This document shows positions 45,301 through 54,456 of a stretch of DNA of 64,000 bases, piece after piece. The translations under genes and the position numbers were made by a program. Positions within the stretch are counted from its first letter, which is position 1, and each line of letters begins with the position of its first letter. A model generated the notes under the pieces. That model searched no databases, was not told where the DNA came from, and saw only the letters and a list, made by a program, of their open reading frames with translations. Origin of the DNA: Campylobacter fetus subsp. testudinum 03-427 (GTDB lineage Bacteria > Campylobacterota > Campylobacteria > Campylobacterales > Campylobacteraceae); NCBI GenBank assembly GCA_000495505.1, contig CP006833.1, forward strand, positions 1,426,001 through 1,490,000. The letters are read 5' to 3'.

Positions 45301-46760
45301 GCCAAACTTGTATCATCGCCCATAGATCCGGTTGCTTCTTTACCGCTTGTAATCATAGGAGATAAAATCATCTCTTTAAACTCATTTGTTATGCTGAAAT
45401 TTCTTTGCAAAGCGTGAAGATTATCTAACTCATAGTCGCTTAACTTCTCAAAAGCGATCTCTACGAACTCTTCTAAATGAACCATATTATCATTTAGCCA
45501 TTTTGTATAGTCTTGGCTATTTTTGATATAATCATTTATCTCATCATTTTTCATAACCTTGCCGTATTTTAGATCAAGACCTATCATCTGACCACTTTGA
45601 AGGCGACCTCGCTCAAGTATATTACTCTCATCTATATCAAGAACGCCATACTCGCTAGAAATTAAAATTCTTGAATCCTTCGTGATGATGTATTTTGCAG
45701 GTCTAAGTCCGTTTCTATCTAAACAGCAAGCGATAAATCTACCGTTTGTAAATGATACAGCTGCAGGTCCGTCCCATGGAGCAAAATTTGGGCTCGTATA
45801 TTCGTAAAATGAACGTATTTTTGAGTCTGTATATGGGCTATTTTGCCATGGAGCAGGAAGAACCAACCTAATGGCTTTGAAAAAATCCACTTCATTTTCT
45901 ATAAGAAACTCAAACATATTATCTAAGCTCGCACTATCGCTTCTATCATCTCCTGTGATAGGAATCATCATATTTAACTCATCGTTTGTAAATCTATAGC
46001 TTTTTAAGCATTTTTCTTGGATTGTTAAATTTGTTCTGTTTGCAGAGATCGAGTTTATCTCTCCGTTATGAGCTATCGTTCTAAATGGTTGAGCTAAGCG
46101 CCATTTAGGAAGCGTATTTGTAGAAAATCTTTGATGAAAAAGCGCAAAACTACTACAAAACTCTTTGTCGCTTAAATCTTTAAAAAAGGTCTTTATATAA
46201 GTAGGCATTATAAGACCTTTATAAACTATAACTTTATCCGAACATGAACAGACATAAAAATCGTCATCTTCTTTGAAGTATTTTTGAATTTCGCGTCTTG
46301 CAAGATATAGCAAAGAACTAAAATATTTTTTAGCAATTATGCTATTTGGCGTGATAAAAAACTGAACTATACGCGGTAAAGTCTCTAAAGCAAGCTCTCC
46401 TAATGCGCTTTCATCTATAGGAACATCTCTTTTTAAAATAACTTTCAAGTCGTTTTTCAGACATATTTCCTCAAATTTTTCCATATGCTCATCAGTCTTT
46501 AAAAAAACCATAGCTACGCCAAACTGCTCTGGAAGCAGAACGCCGCACTCTTTAGCAGCCTTTTTCATAAATGAAGTAGGCATTGAAAAAAGCAGACCAC
46601 AGCCATCTCCACTCTTACCATCGCTCGCTATAGCGCCTCTATGCATCATTCGCTCAAGAGCCGTTATGGCATCAATTGTATTTTGATAGCTAGGAATATT
46701 ATTTAAATTTGCAAGCAAACCAAAGCCACAATTATCTTTATATGAGTATAATCTATCCAT
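42363..46760 (-). CDS. gltB: Glutamate synthase large subunit
   Basis: The 1465-residue subunit that makes two glutamates from glutamine and 2-oxoglutarate. A short propeptide (MDRLYSYKDN) precedes the nucleophile Cys11 in CGFGLLANL of the N-terminal Ntn amidotransferase domain. The FMN/synthase domain has SNSGEGGE, PGEGGQLPGYKV, SPPPHHDIYSIEDLAQLI, GGDGGTGAAGWSS and LGCKVLKICHLNRCTEGVATQ. The C-terminal GXGXG domain is complete (GGRIVISPND, YGATGGKLFASG, YMTGGVVAILGDTG). Confidence 0.96.
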   Translation of the reverse strand: MDRLYSYKDNCGFGLLANLNNIPSYQNTIDAITALERMMHRGAIASDGKSGDGCGLLFSMPTSFMKKAAKECGVLLPEQFGVAMVFLKTDEHMEKFEEICLKNDLKVILKRDVPIDESALGELALETLPRIVQFFITPNSIIAKKYFSSLLYLARREIQKYFKEDDDFYVCSCSDKVIVYKGLIMPTYIKTFFKDLSDKEFCSSFALFHQRFSTNTLPKWRLAQPFRTIAHNGEINSISANRTNLTIQEKCLKSYRFTNDELNMMIPITGDDRSDSASLDNMFEFLIENEVDFFKAIRLVLPAPWQNSPYTDSKIRSFYEYTSPNFAPWDGPAAVSFTNGRFIACCLDRNGLRPAKYIITKDSRILISSEYGVLDIDESNILERGRLQSGQMIGLDLKYGKVMKNDEINDYIKNSQDYTKWLNDNMVHLEEFVEIAFEKLSDYELDNLHALQRNFSITNEFKEMILSPMITSGKEATGSMGDDTSLAAFSDSQRRFSDFFKQKFAQVTNPPIDPLREMVVMSLNVTFGEFRNFLEESELHAKRIKTTSPILMQDKFEVLKSFGDENSPKFQSEFKNQTFSTLFSENLKGSLEDLVYDVINAIKSGVHIVLLDDRGVDSSNASIPMAMAVGRVHQALIEEGLRHSVTIIAVSGEILDSHSCAMMIGYGASAVYPYLLFASGYEILKDNDEVQIKAGLKNIHHALNTGLLKIMSKMGISTVGSYKNSALFDILGLSQTVVNECFAASSVLIPGLEYDDIEKRVLKYHKSAFNFGDHLIPLHLGGFYKYLDKDEFHDYTPFIINQIHKTSITGDMNDFSKIRDAIKGRGLRMVRDFLDIKSDKEPISVDEVEPASSILKRFNSAAMSLGSISPEAHEALALAMNKLGAMSNSGEGGEANQRLKSPANSQIKQIASGRFGVTPEYLASATEIQIKLAQGAKPGEGGQLPGYKVTQLIATLRYTTPGVTLISPPPHHDIYSIEDLAQLIFDLKQVNPKATIAVKLVSSAGVGTIAAGVAKCYADKIIISGGDGGTGAAGWSSIKFTGNPWELGLIEAHNALKVNNLRNSVHLQTDGGLKIGQDIIKAALLGAESYAFGTLALVILGCKVLKICHLNRCTEGVATQDPALRSKFSGSVDRVVNYFTLLAEDVRLELAKMGYKSLDEIIGRNELLSPVESKFDMSELLRVIGGDNKSSGKPNNPFDKNEFEKSVLKEVYKTIQNPDEKIVIDKQICNQNRSFGALISGEIAKYYGNEGFVSQTIRINLNGIAGQSLGAFLASGMALYLKGSANDYVGKGMNGGRIVISPNDPNNYFAVAGNTCLYGATGGKLFASGIVGERFCVRNSGATAVVEGVGDHACEYMTGGVVAILGDTGINFGAGMTGGIAFVWDEKREFIDKLNQELVIALRIDTDEMDEARHFLKRLIRAYYNETKSVRAKYILDNFRDSIREFWMVKPKDMTKLPLNPADGD

Positions 46761-46898
46761 ATTTTCGACCTTTTTTAAATAAAAAATTGCGCTATTATAT
46801 AAAAATTTTACTTAAAATATTATAAATATGGTAAATAAGGCTTTTAATAGGTAAAATATCATCTTTATATACTATATTTTAACTTAAATTTCAATAAA

Positions 46899-47909
46899 TT
46901 AATCTAATATTTTACACCATAAAAGCTCATCATTTTCAAATTTAGAAGTATGCATAATCTTTATTTTTAAATTTAAACTAATCGCTTTCCCTACTTTAAA
47001 CTCGTTTGAACGATAAATCAAAAGCCATTTTACTCTTTTATCTAAATTTAAAAGCGCATTTTCTCCACCCTCAAACATAACAAATTTACGCTCAAACGCC
47101 GCGTCTAGTGAATTTGAAATGATAACGTCTCTGCTAGCAACGTTAAAAAGCGGAATCGTCTTGTCAAATTTAGACTCTTTTGAGTATAAAAGAATATCTG
47201 GATTTTTACCGTTTTTTACAAGTCTTGTGTCTAGTAAAGGACGATCTGTTCTGACACTGTTTCCTCCTATGACAAGCATATCTACTAATGATCTAAGTTT
47301 GTGAGAATGAGTGCGACTTTTTAAATTTGAGATAATTCCGCCACTTGCAATACCGTTTTGCGTTAAAGCGATCTTAAAAAAACTAAAATTTCCCAAACTC
47401 CAAGCCCAAAAAGGCTCTAAAAGCTCGTTTGCTCTATCTTCACAAACTCCTATTTCAGTCTTTATGCCGCTATCTTTTAAAATTTGCTCACCGCCTTTTG
47501 CATTTTCGCTGTTGTCGGCTGCTCCTATGATGACTTTCTTAAATCCAAGCTCTTTTAACAAATTCGCACAAGGCGGCGTACGTCCTTGATGTGAGCAAGG
47601 CTCAAGCGTTACATAAGCAGTCGATCCATTTAGCAAATTTGAATGATTTTGCATTATAAAACTATAAAGTTCGTTCGGATCTTTTATCACATCAAAATCT
47701 TGCTTAAAAGCTGGGTTTTTAACCTCTAAAGCATATTTTAGTGCGTTTAACTCAGCGTGTGGCATTCCTGCTTTTTCATGAGCGTTTATAGATAAAATTT
47801 CACCATTTTTATCTGTTATAACACACCCAACAGCGGGATTAGGATACGTGAGAAATTGAAATTCCCACGCTCTATCTATAGCTATATTCATATAATATTC
47901 ATTACACAT
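46899..47909 (-). CDS. ribD: Riboflavin biosynthesis protein RibD (deaminase/reductase)
   Basis: Bifunctional enzyme for the second and third steps of riboflavin synthesis. The N-terminal deaminase has the zinc motif HAELNAL and PCSHQGRTPPCANLL; the C-terminal reductase has ALTQNGIASGG, RSLVDMLVIGGNSVRTDRPLL and a short ending. At 336 residues it is slightly shorter than E. coli RibD (367). It is unlinked to ribE at 6.1-6.7 kb. Confidence 0.9.
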   Translation of the reverse strand: MCNEYYMNIAIDRAWEFQFLTYPNPAVGCVITDKNGEILSINAHEKAGMPHAELNALKYALEVKNPAFKQDFDVIKDPNELYSFIMQNHSNLLNGSTAYVTLEPCSHQGRTPPCANLLKELGFKKVIIGAADNSENAKGGEQILKDSGIKTEIGVCEDRANELLEPFWAWSLGNFSFFKIALTQNGIASGGIISNLKSRTHSHKLRSLVDMLVIGGNSVRTDRPLLDTRLVKNGKNPDILLYSKESKFDKTIPLFNVASRDVIISNSLDAAFERKFVMFEGGENALLNLDKRVKWLLIYRSNEFKVGKAISLNLKIKIMHTSKFENDELLWCKILD

Positions 47910-47965
47910 CTTAATCTTTCTTTTATAAAATCAATTCCTTATTATAGTCAATTTGTAATTAAAAG

Positions 47966-48172
47966 CTACCTTAAACGGTAGTTTTGATTCTCTCTGGCTA
48001 ATTTTTGCATATCTTCAAAATTCTGCTTACTTAACCATAAAAGCTCATCAAATTTAAATCCAAGCATAACTATACGATAGAGTTCTGGTTTGTTTTTTCT
48101 CCAATTATATAAAGTTTTTACATCGATTTTAAGGATACCTGCCATATCTCTTTTGCTTAGTTTTCTTTCCAT
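47966..48172 (-). CDS. Small HTH protein, single-module relative of the 13.8-kb repeat protein
   Basis: A 68-residue protein from the ATG at 48172, 6 bp after AAGGA; longer in-frame starts lack a ribosome site. It reads KLSKRDMAGILKIDVKTLYN with Trp24 in the recognition-helix-like segment, then NKPELYRIVMLGFKFDEL. This matches the module of the protein at 13800-14269 position by position (KIxxxTLxxW, LY, F, DEL), so both belong to one family. Probably a DNA-binding regulator; a pair of 12-bp direct repeats lies in the divergent intergenic region upstream. Confidence 0.7.
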   Translation of the reverse strand: MERKLSKRDMAGILKIDVKTLYNWRKNKPELYRIVMLGFKFDELLWLSKQNFEDMQKLARENQNYRLR

Positions 48173-48233
48173 ACTCATTCCTTGAAATATAAGAATAAAA
48201 TTTATCAAAAATCGCCATCTTTTACAACAAAGT

Positions 48234-48277
48234 AAATATTACTATAAATTATAATATATCTATAGAAATATTACTAT
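48234..48277. promoter_or_regulatory. Candidate operator: 12-bp direct repeat spaced 32 bp
   Basis: AAATATTACTAT occurs at 48234-48245 and again at 48266-48277, a 32-bp start-to-start spacing close to three helical turns. It lies between the divergent HTH gene and the 85-residue gene, the natural place for an autoregulatory site. The segment between contains a TATAAT (48250-48255 region), so binding could block a promoter. The DNA is very AT-rich. Confidence 0.45.
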
Positions 48278-48344
48278 GTTTTATTTTAATAGACGAATGT
48301 ATATATTTATAAAAAAATTGAGACTAGATAAAAGGTGTAAAATT

Positions 48345-48602
48345 ATGGAGTATGTAATACATTGTGAAAGTATCTGCGGAGAAAAAAGATACTTTATAAT
48401 TCAAGATAAATTTAGCACTCTGCCATATATAGTAAGGAGCGGCGGAGTTATCTACAAAGTAAAGAAATACATGAAAATAAACGAAAAAAATGCAAAAATT
48501 GAAGATAAAATTATGGAAAAAGTTTATCGCTCAAACTGCTTTTTTTACGATATAAATACTCTTTATGCAGAGAAAAATTTATGGCAAGAAGTTGAGTGGT
48601 AA
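48345..48602 (+). CDS. Hypothetical protein divergent from the HTH gene
   Basis: An 85-residue protein from the ATG at 48345 (AAAGGTG, 7-bp spacing), starting MEYVIHCESICGEKRYFII and ending LWQEVEW. It is basic in the middle (YKVKKYMKINEKNAK), has no signal peptide and no recognised family. The in-frame upstream ATG at 48276 lies within the putative operator and is not favoured. It converges on rimP with one base between the stops. Confidence 0.5.
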   Translation: MEYVIHCESICGEKRYFIIQDKFSTLPYIVRSGGVIYKVKKYMKINEKNAKIEDKIMEKVYRSNCFFYDINTLYAEKNLWQEVEW

Positions 48603-48603
48603 G

Positions 48604-49026
48604 CTACCACTCGATATAGGTTTTAGCCTTCTTTATGTTTTCAAATTTAACTTCAATCATATCGTCATTTTGGCTATTTATACATATATAATCATCTTTT
48701 AGAGATACTATCTTGCCTTTAATCTCGGTCTTATCATTTAGTATAATTTTAGCAAACTCGCCTATACTAAGCTTAAAATGCTCTATCTTACTAAGTTTTC
48801 TCTCAAGTCCTGGACTTGAAACCTCTAAAATCCACTCTCCACTAACTGGTGGCATTACATCATAAATAGGCGAAAGGAGTTTGCTCAGCATTTCACACTC
48901 TTCTAAGCTTACACCATCTTTTTTTGTTATATAAACCCTATATATAACTCTACCATTTTCATTTACGACTTCTGTATCATACAGATCAACTCCACATTGC
49001 GATACTAAATTTGATAAATCTGTCAT
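48604..49026 (-). CDS. rimP: Ribosome maturation factor RimP
   Basis: A 140-residue 30S assembly factor. It has VYITKKDGVSLEECEMLSKL and the signature WILEVSSPGLERKLSKIEHF, followed by the SH3-like C-terminal domain. Overlaps rbfA by 4 bp; part of the infB-rbfA-rimP run. Confidence 0.93.
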   Translation of the reverse strand: MTDLSNLVSQCGVDLYDTEVVNENGRVIYRVYITKKDGVSLEECEMLSKLLSPIYDVMPPVSGEWILEVSSPGLERKLSKIEHFKLSIGEFAKIILNDKTEIKGKIVSLKDDYICINSQNDDMIEVKFENIKKAKTYIEW

Positions 49027-49391
49027 TTTTTACCCTTTTCAAGCTCATCAGAAACCTTGCTAAATAGCTTATCAATGTGATTTTGATACTCTAGCCTATC
49101 ATCAAATTTGAAATGAAAATTTGGAGCTTTATACCAACCTTCAGCGCTCATACAGTGATTTTGTATATGCTTACTAACTCTTTTTAAATGCTCTAAAACG
49201 TAAGATTGCTCTTTGTCATCAAGCATCATTTTATCAAGATATACAAAAGCATCATACCTGCCTTTTTTACACTCTACATCAGTTACGCAAAGCCCTTTTA
49301 AATAGATATCATCCAAGCTGCTTAGTGCTTCTGGAATAAGCTCTTTTAGCACGCTTTCTGTTCTTAGGCGCTTTACTTCGGCTGCATTCAT
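49023..49391 (-). CDS. rbfA: Ribosome-binding factor A
   Basis: A 122-residue KH-like cold-shock and 30S maturation factor, starting [20 protein letters not shown] with a C-terminal [15 protein letters not shown] helix. Its start overlaps the infB stop (ATGA) and its stop overlaps rimP, so the three are translationally coupled. Confidence 0.9.
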   Translation of the reverse strand: MNAAEVKRLRTESVLKELIPEALSSLDDIYLKGLCVTDVECKKGRYDAFVYLDKMMLDDKEQSYVLEHLKRVSKHIQNHCMSAEGWYKAPNFHFKFDDRLEYQNHIDKLFSKVSDELEKGKK

Positions 49392-51913
49392 AACTCAACC
49401 TTGCTTTCTACTTCTTTGTAACTTTCTATATAATCGCCCTCTCTCATATCGTTATATCCCTCGATACCAACTCCACACTCATACCCTTTTGCTACTTCTT
49501 TTACATCATCTTTAAAACGTTTTAATGAGCTTACATTTCCTTCAAATACGACAACTCCATCGCGGATTACACGTATCTTAGCACCCCTATTTATGCTTCC
49601 ATCAGTTACCATACAACCTGCGATTTGTCCTATTTTTGGTACGTTGATAACTTGACGAATGACGGCTTGACCAAGCTCTTCTTCGCTTATGATAGGACTC
49701 ATAAGACCACTAAGCAGAGCTTTCACATCATCAATTAAATTATATATAACATTATAAGTTTTTATCTCTACTGAGCGCTCTTTGGCTTTTTCTTTTACGT
49801 CTCCAGTCGGTCTTATATTAAAACCTAAAATAACGCAGTTTGCACTTGCGCTTGCTAGAGTTATGTCACTTTGAGTGATTCCGCCTACTCCAGAGTGAAT
49901 TATATCTACTTTTATCTCATCATTTTTTAATTTTTCAAGACTTGCTTTTATAGCCTCCAACGAGCCTTGAACATCAGCTTTTACTATAAGTGGGAGACTT
50001 TTTAACTCACCTTCGGCTATCCTAGCGCTTAGCTCATCTATAGTTACTTTTGTGGATTTACTAAGCTCTTTTTGTCTTAAATAATCATATTTTTTCTGAG
50101 CATATTCACGAGCTTCTTTATCTGTTTTTACGCTTATCAACGTCTCTCCAGCATCTGGCACTTCACTAAGTCCTATGATAACCCCACATTCGCCCGGTTT
50201 TATGGACTTTAAACTGTTTCCCTTATCATCTTGTAGCGCTCTTACTTTGCCATAAGCTACACCAGCAACTATAGTATCTCCTACTCTTAGCGTTCCGTTT
50301 TCAACTATAGCAGTTGCTACTGGTCCGCGACCTTTTTGAAGCGAACTTTCTATGATCGTCGCTTTTGCTTCTCTGCTTGGATTTGCCTTAAGTTCCAAAA
50401 TTTCGGCTTGAAGAAGAACTATCTCAAGCAGATCTTCAATCCCCATTCCAGTCTTAGCTGAAATAGGTACAAACTCATAGCTGCCACCCCATTCAGTAGG
50501 AAGAATATCAAGATCAGCAAGTCCTGTTTTTACAAGATCTGGATTAGCACTTTCTTTATCCATTTTATTTATAGCTATGATGATAGGTACTCCGGCGGCT
50601 TTTGCGTGATTTATAGCTTCTTTGGTTTGGGGTTTTACACCATCATCGGCTGCTACAACTACGATAACTATATCAGTAACACTAGCTCCTCTTGCTCTCA
50701 TAGCCGTAAAAGCTTCGTGTCCTGGAGTATCTATAAAAGTTATATTTTTACCATTTTTTTCTACCATATAAGCACCGACGTGTTGAGTGATGCCGCCTGC
50801 CTCGCCACTAGCTACACGTGAGTTTCTTATATAATCAAGCAAACTAGTTTTACCGTGATCTACGTGACCCATTATAGTAACAACTGGAGCTCTTGATACG
50901 CCATTATCTTCTAAAATTTCATCTTCATATGCTTTTACATAGTCGAAATCTTCTTTGGTATCTACTATATTGACTTCTATGCCAAACTCGGCGCCAAGTA
51001 TTTCTATCTCATCTTCTTCTAAAAAGTCATTTTTAGTAGTCATTTTACCTAGCATAAATAACTTTGCTATCACTTCGCTTGAAGATTTTTTTATCTTATC
51101 GGCAAATTCATAAAGACGAATCTCTTTTGGGATATCAACATTGCTTATATCTTCATTATCTTTATCTTTTACCACTTTTTTATGTTTTTTTCTACTGTTT
51201 CTTTGTATTCCGCCCTCAAAACTAAAATTATTATTTTGAGATGTTTTATAGACATTTATCTGCTTTTTAACTGTATTTTGACGTTCAACTTCTATAGGTT
51301 TTACGGTAAGATCTGGCAATACTACAACATCTTCATCATCTATAGCTATATCATCACTAAAACTAACTACTGATAATAAATCCATCTTAGCCGAACTCTC
51401 TTTTTTAATAGCTATAATAGGCTTTTTCTCTTTTTTCTTCTTTTTTAAATTTTCATCACTACTACTAAAAATTGCCTCTAAACCTTTATTTATCGGTTCG
51501 GATTGCTGTTTTTGCAATGGTGGAACTTCTTCTTTTTTCTTTTTTACTATAACTAAGCCTCGTCTTTTAGATAAAGTAGAACTAGCTAAACTCTCTTGTT
51601 TTGGCTCTACCTTGACTGGCGTACTATCAACGTTTTGTTTTATTTCTACATTTTGTTCTACTTGTTCTATAGGTTTTTGTTGCATTTGAGTATTTGGAGC
51701 TTCTTTTTGAGTATTTTGTTTTATATCTTTTTTCTCCGGTGATTCTGGTTTTTTACCGGATTGGACATAATCATAGAGTTGTGCTGCATCTTCTGGAGTT
51801 ACTGCGCTAGACGAAGTTGTAACCTTAAATCCTAACTCCTTTGCTTTTTCTAAAATTTCTTTATTGGAATAGCCAAGTTCTTTTGCTATTTCATGGATTC
51901 TAATGTTTGCCAT
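49388..51913 (-). CDS. infB: Translation initiation factor IF-2
   Basis: An 841-residue initiator-tRNA GTPase. It has the N-terminal IF2-N motif ([20 protein letters not shown]), a long lysine- and glutamine-rich linker with KKKKEKK runs (about residues 70-260), and the G domain with [22 protein letters not shown] and NKMD. The C-terminal fMet-tRNA-binding domains are complete. Its start overlaps the ylxR-like gene by 14 bp. Confidence 0.97.
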   Translation of the reverse strand: MANIRIHEIAKELGYSNKEILEKAKELGFKVTTSSSAVTPEDAAQLYDYVQSGKKPESPEKKDIKQNTQKEAPNTQMQQKPIEQVEQNVEIKQNVDSTPVKVEPKQESLASSTLSKRRGLVIVKKKKEEVPPLQKQQSEPINKGLEAIFSSSDENLKKKKKEKKPIIAIKKESSAKMDLLSVVSFSDDIAIDDEDVVVLPDLTVKPIEVERQNTVKKQINVYKTSQNNNFSFEGGIQRNSRKKHKKVVKDKDNEDISNVDIPKEIRLYEFADKIKKSSSEVIAKLFMLGKMTTKNDFLEEDEIEILGAEFGIEVNIVDTKEDFDYVKAYEDEILEDNGVSRAPVVTIMGHVDHGKTSLLDYIRNSRVASGEAGGITQHVGAYMVEKNGKNITFIDTPGHEAFTAMRARGASVTDIVIVVVAADDGVKPQTKEAINHAKAAGVPIIIAINKMDKESANPDLVKTGLADLDILPTEWGGSYEFVPISAKTGMGIEDLLEIVLLQAEILELKANPSREAKATIIESSLQKGRGPVATAIVENGTLRVGDTIVAGVAYGKVRALQDDKGNSLKSIKPGECGVIIGLSEVPDAGETLISVKTDKEAREYAQKKYDYLRQKELSKSTKVTIDELSARIAEGELKSLPLIVKADVQGSLEAIKASLEKLKNDEIKVDIIHSGVGGITQSDITLASASANCVILGFNIRPTGDVKEKAKERSVEIKTYNVIYNLIDDVKALLSGLMSPIISEEELGQAVIRQVINVPKIGQIAGCMVTDGSINRGAKIRVIRDGVVVFEGNVSSLKRFKDDVKEVAKGYECGVGIEGYNDMREGDYIESYKEVESKVEL

Positions 51914-52142
51914 CGGCGAGTATCTCCTTTAAGTTTACACTATTTTTACTAAACCGTGAGAGTGGTTTTTTGAGGTCTTTTTTGTCTTTTTGGATACAGG
52001 TTTTGCATAGATAAAATGACCTTGTATTTTTTGAGTTTATTTGTATTTCACCATTTACACAAGCAAATTTAAAAAGCTCATTTTGGAAAAATCTGCCTTT
52101 GCAAACCACGCACATTCTTATTGGTTTATGAAATTTGTTCAT
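51900..52142 (-). CDS. YlxR-like (DUF448) RNA-binding protein
   Basis: An 80-residue protein with the YlxR start pattern ([13 protein letters not shown]) and C-terminal LCKTCIQK, giving a possible zinc-binding Cys4. YlxR genes regularly precede infB, as here. The ribosome site is weak. Confidence 0.8.
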   Translation of the reverse strand: MNKFHKPIRMCVVCKGRFFQNELFKFACVNGEIQINSKNTRSFYLCKTCIQKDKKDLKKPLSRFSKNSVNLKEILADGKH

Positions 52143-52166
52143 ATTATATCTTAATTTTCTTTATTT

Positions 52167-53048
52167 TTAGCTTTGCAATATAAAACCGTTATTATCAAAT
52201 TCGTAGATTTCTACTTTAAACTCCGGAAATTCTAATTGCAGTATATCTCTTAAGGTTTGAGCTCTATCTTTATGTGCTAAATTTAAAAAACTAGATCCGC
52301 TACCAGAGAGATTGCTCATCAAAGCACCGCTTAAATAAGCTATCTCTCTTACCCTAAAAAGCTCTTTAAGTCCATGCATACGTCTGATTTCGTGCATTTT
52401 ATCTATACTTGCTAATCTTAAATTTTCATAATCTTGCTTTATAAAACAAGCAGTAAGAAAAGCTGCGTGAGAGACATTGCTGATCACATCTGACATAGGG
52501 TATGTTTTTGGTAGTTTTCCTCTTGATTGTTTTGTGCTAGTAGGTTTGTCTGGTATAACTACAACAGCTCTTAAATCACTGCTAATATCGGCTTTTTGCG
52601 TATATACCGTGCCTTTATGCACGATATTTGACGTGAATCCTCCCCATACCGCCGGAGAGATATTATCTGGGTGGTTTTCGTACTTTAAAGCTTGATTCAA
52701 AATGAGAGCTCTATCGACTTTAAATCCAGCCATATGATAAGCAGAAGCTATAGCTCCTACTATTACTGATGAGCTACTTCCAAGACCCCTAGAAAACGGA
52801 ATGTTATTTATAAAATTAAATCTAAAATTCGGTATCTTACCAGTAAGATAAAGCATAGTTTCGTTGAAAATATTTACAAATGTATTATTTTTTTTTAGCC
52901 CTATTTTATCGCTTCCCTCGCCGCTTATGCAAACTGATGTGAAATTTTGCTTTGTTATAGTAACTTCATTGTATAGTTTAAGCGAAAGCCCTAATGAATC
53001 AAATCCCGGTCCTAAATTCGCACTTGTGGCTGGCGTTAGTATTTTCAA
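52167..53048 (-). CDS. thrB: Homoserine kinase
   Basis: A 293-residue GHMP kinase for threonine synthesis: TPATSANLGPGFDSLGLSL, the ATP-binding FSRGLGSSSSVIVG, and the C-terminal LSGSGSSFLNLA. The start is TTG at 53048 with AGGAG upstream; no ATG fits. An A8 tract encodes KKN near residue 50. Part of the lpxC-tsaB-thrB-infB run. Confidence 0.94.
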   Translation of the reverse strand: MKILTPATSANLGPGFDSLGLSLKLYNEVTITKQNFTSVCISGEGSDKIGLKKNNTFVNIFNETMLYLTGKIPNFRFNFINNIPFSRGLGSSSSVIVGAIASAYHMAGFKVDRALILNQALKYENHPDNISPAVWGGFTSNIVHKGTVYTQKADISSDLRAVVVIPDKPTSTKQSRGKLPKTYPMSDVISNVSHAAFLTACFIKQDYENLRLASIDKMHEIRRMHGLKELFRVREIAYLSGALMSNLSGSGSSFLNLAHKDRAQTLRDILQLEFPEFKVEIYEFDNNGFILQS

Positions 53049-53056
53049 ATTCTCTC

Positions 53057-53479
53057 CTAAATTGCATCTATAATATATTCTGGAAGAGTATCACACTTTT
53101 TATTTAAATTTGATAAATTATTTGGGAGTTTAAAATCCGTTTGTTCTACTTTTTGCAAACTAACGCCGTCTTTACTATATACAAAACTTAAATTTTTATT
53201 TGCACGGATCGCACCAAAGCCATTTAGTTCAAATCCACTAACAGCCCAAAAATCGATATTTTTAGCTATACAAAATGTTTTTAATATCACATAACTTACC
53301 TTAAGACCCATAAAGCTTCCAGGAGTATTTGCGTAAGTTATACTAGATATTATAAACTCTAAACTGATTTCATCTAAAAATGCTATTAAAGATTCACTTG
53401 CTTTTTGATCGCTAGAAAGCTCTTTTATAAGATTATCATTTTCATATATACCAATGAGTAGCGGCGATGAGAGCGCCAC
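53057..53479 (-). CDS. tsaB: tRNA threonylcarbamoyladenosine biosynthesis protein TsaB (short form)
   Basis: A 140-residue protein with the TsaB core (ITYANTPGSFMGLKVSYVILKTF, matching the xGPGSFTGLR block, here TPGSFMGLK). It is about 90 residues shorter than E. coli TsaB, lacking the C-terminal lobe; short forms are usual in Campylobacter as far as I recall. Needed with TsaD and TsaE for t6A formation in tRNA. Located between lpxC and thrB as in C. jejuni. Confidence 0.8.
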   Translation of the reverse strand: MALSSPLLIGIYENDNLIKELSSDQKASESLIAFLDEISLEFIISSITYANTPGSFMGLKVSYVILKTFCIAKNIDFWAVSGFELNGFGAIRANKNLSFVYSKDGVSLQKVEQTDFKLPNNLSNLNKKCDTLPEYIIDAI

Positions 53480-53499
53480 TACTAAAATATCAACTTTTT

Positions 53500-54384
53500 T
53501 TATGCAAAAGCCTTTGCATACTCTTTGGCTTTTTGTTCATCTAATGTTACCATTTCATAGTTCTTTTCGTCGCTTAAAAGAGCTACAGTGAGTTTATGAT
53601 TTAAGTCATGGCTTCCTGCGTAAGCTTCGTAATCTCCAACCATAGGCGCTCCAAGCAAACTTATATCGCCGATAGCGTCAAGGATTTTATGACGAACAAA
53701 CTCATTTTCAAATCTAAGCCCCTCTGGATTTAAAATGCGACTATCATCTATAACGACTGCATTATCCAGACTTCCACCAAGTGCTAAACCCATTGAGTTT
53801 AGTTTTTGAACATCTTTTAAAAATCCAAATGTTCTAGCGCGCGCTATCTCATTTAAAAAGTTTTCTTTACTAAATTCAAAAGTATAACTCTGCTTACCGA
53901 TAATAGGATTTTCAAATTTGATAGTATAGTTAAATTTAGGATTTTTACTAGGAGTGACTTTTACGTATTTATCTCCGTCTCTAACCTCAACTTCTTTTTT
54001 TACTACAATTACCTTTTTATCGGCTTCTAGTTCGATAACTCCAGCTTCATCTAACATCATACAAAAACTTATCGCACTTCCGTCCATAACAGGAACTTCG
54101 TTTGCGTCAAGGACTATTCTTATATTATCAATTCCATAACTATTTATAGCGCTTAGAAGATGTTCTATTGTAGATACTGAACCTTTTTCATTTCCTACTA
54201 CGGTAGCCATTTGCGTGTTTATAACATTTTTTGGCTCGGCTTTAAAACTACTTCCCAAATCACTTCTATAAAAAACTATACCCATATTTGCTTCTAATGG
54301 TTCAAGTATCAGTTTTATAGGTTCACCTTTGTGAAGTCCTATACCTACACCTTCAACCTTTTTTGATATTGTTGTTTGTTTCAA
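53500..54384 (-). CDS. lpxC: UDP-3-O-acyl-N-acetylglucosamine deacetylase
   Basis: The first committed step of lipid A synthesis. The 294 residues have KQTTISKKVEGVGIGLHKGE, the zinc-ligand motif STIEHLLSAINSYGIDN, PVMDGSAISF, and C-terminal RHKILDAIGDISLLGAPM with AYAGSHDLNHKL. Cytoplasmic. Complete and standard in length. Confidence 0.96.
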   Translation of the reverse strand: MKQTTISKKVEGVGIGLHKGEPIKLILEPLEANMGIVFYRSDLGSSFKAEPKNVINTQMATVVGNEKGSVSTIEHLLSAINSYGIDNIRIVLDANEVPVMDGSAISFCMMLDEAGVIELEADKKVIVVKKEVEVRDGDKYVKVTPSKNPKFNYTIKFENPIIGKQSYTFEFSKENFLNEIARARTFGFLKDVQKLNSMGLALGGSLDNAVVIDDSRILNPEGLRFENEFVRHKILDAIGDISLLGAPMVGDYEAYAGSHDLNHKLTVALLSDEKNYEMVTLDEQKAKEYAKAFA

Positions 54385-54456
54385 ATTTAATCCTTAAATA
54401 ATCTATGCAGATTATATCAAAAATCGGTTAAAAATTGGTAAATATCTGCTCAAAAC

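Noticed and set aside
48276-48602. 108-residue version of the gene divergent from the HTH gene
   Set aside because: The upstream ATG lies within or at the direct-repeat region without a ribosome site; the ATG at 48345 has one.
49388-51913. Poly-K coding A-runs in infB as phase switches
   Set aside because: The runs are interrupted by G (AAG codons) and infB is essential, so switching is implausible.
52880-52900. A8 tract in thrB and A8 in ribE as phase-variation tracts
   Set aside because: Short poly-A runs are frequent in such AT-rich coding DNA, both frames are intact, and both genes are biosynthetic housekeeping.
53057-53479. Truncated pseudogene of tsaB
   Set aside because: Shorter than E. 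coli TsaB, but the frame is clean, the core motif is kept and short forms are usual in Campylobacter.
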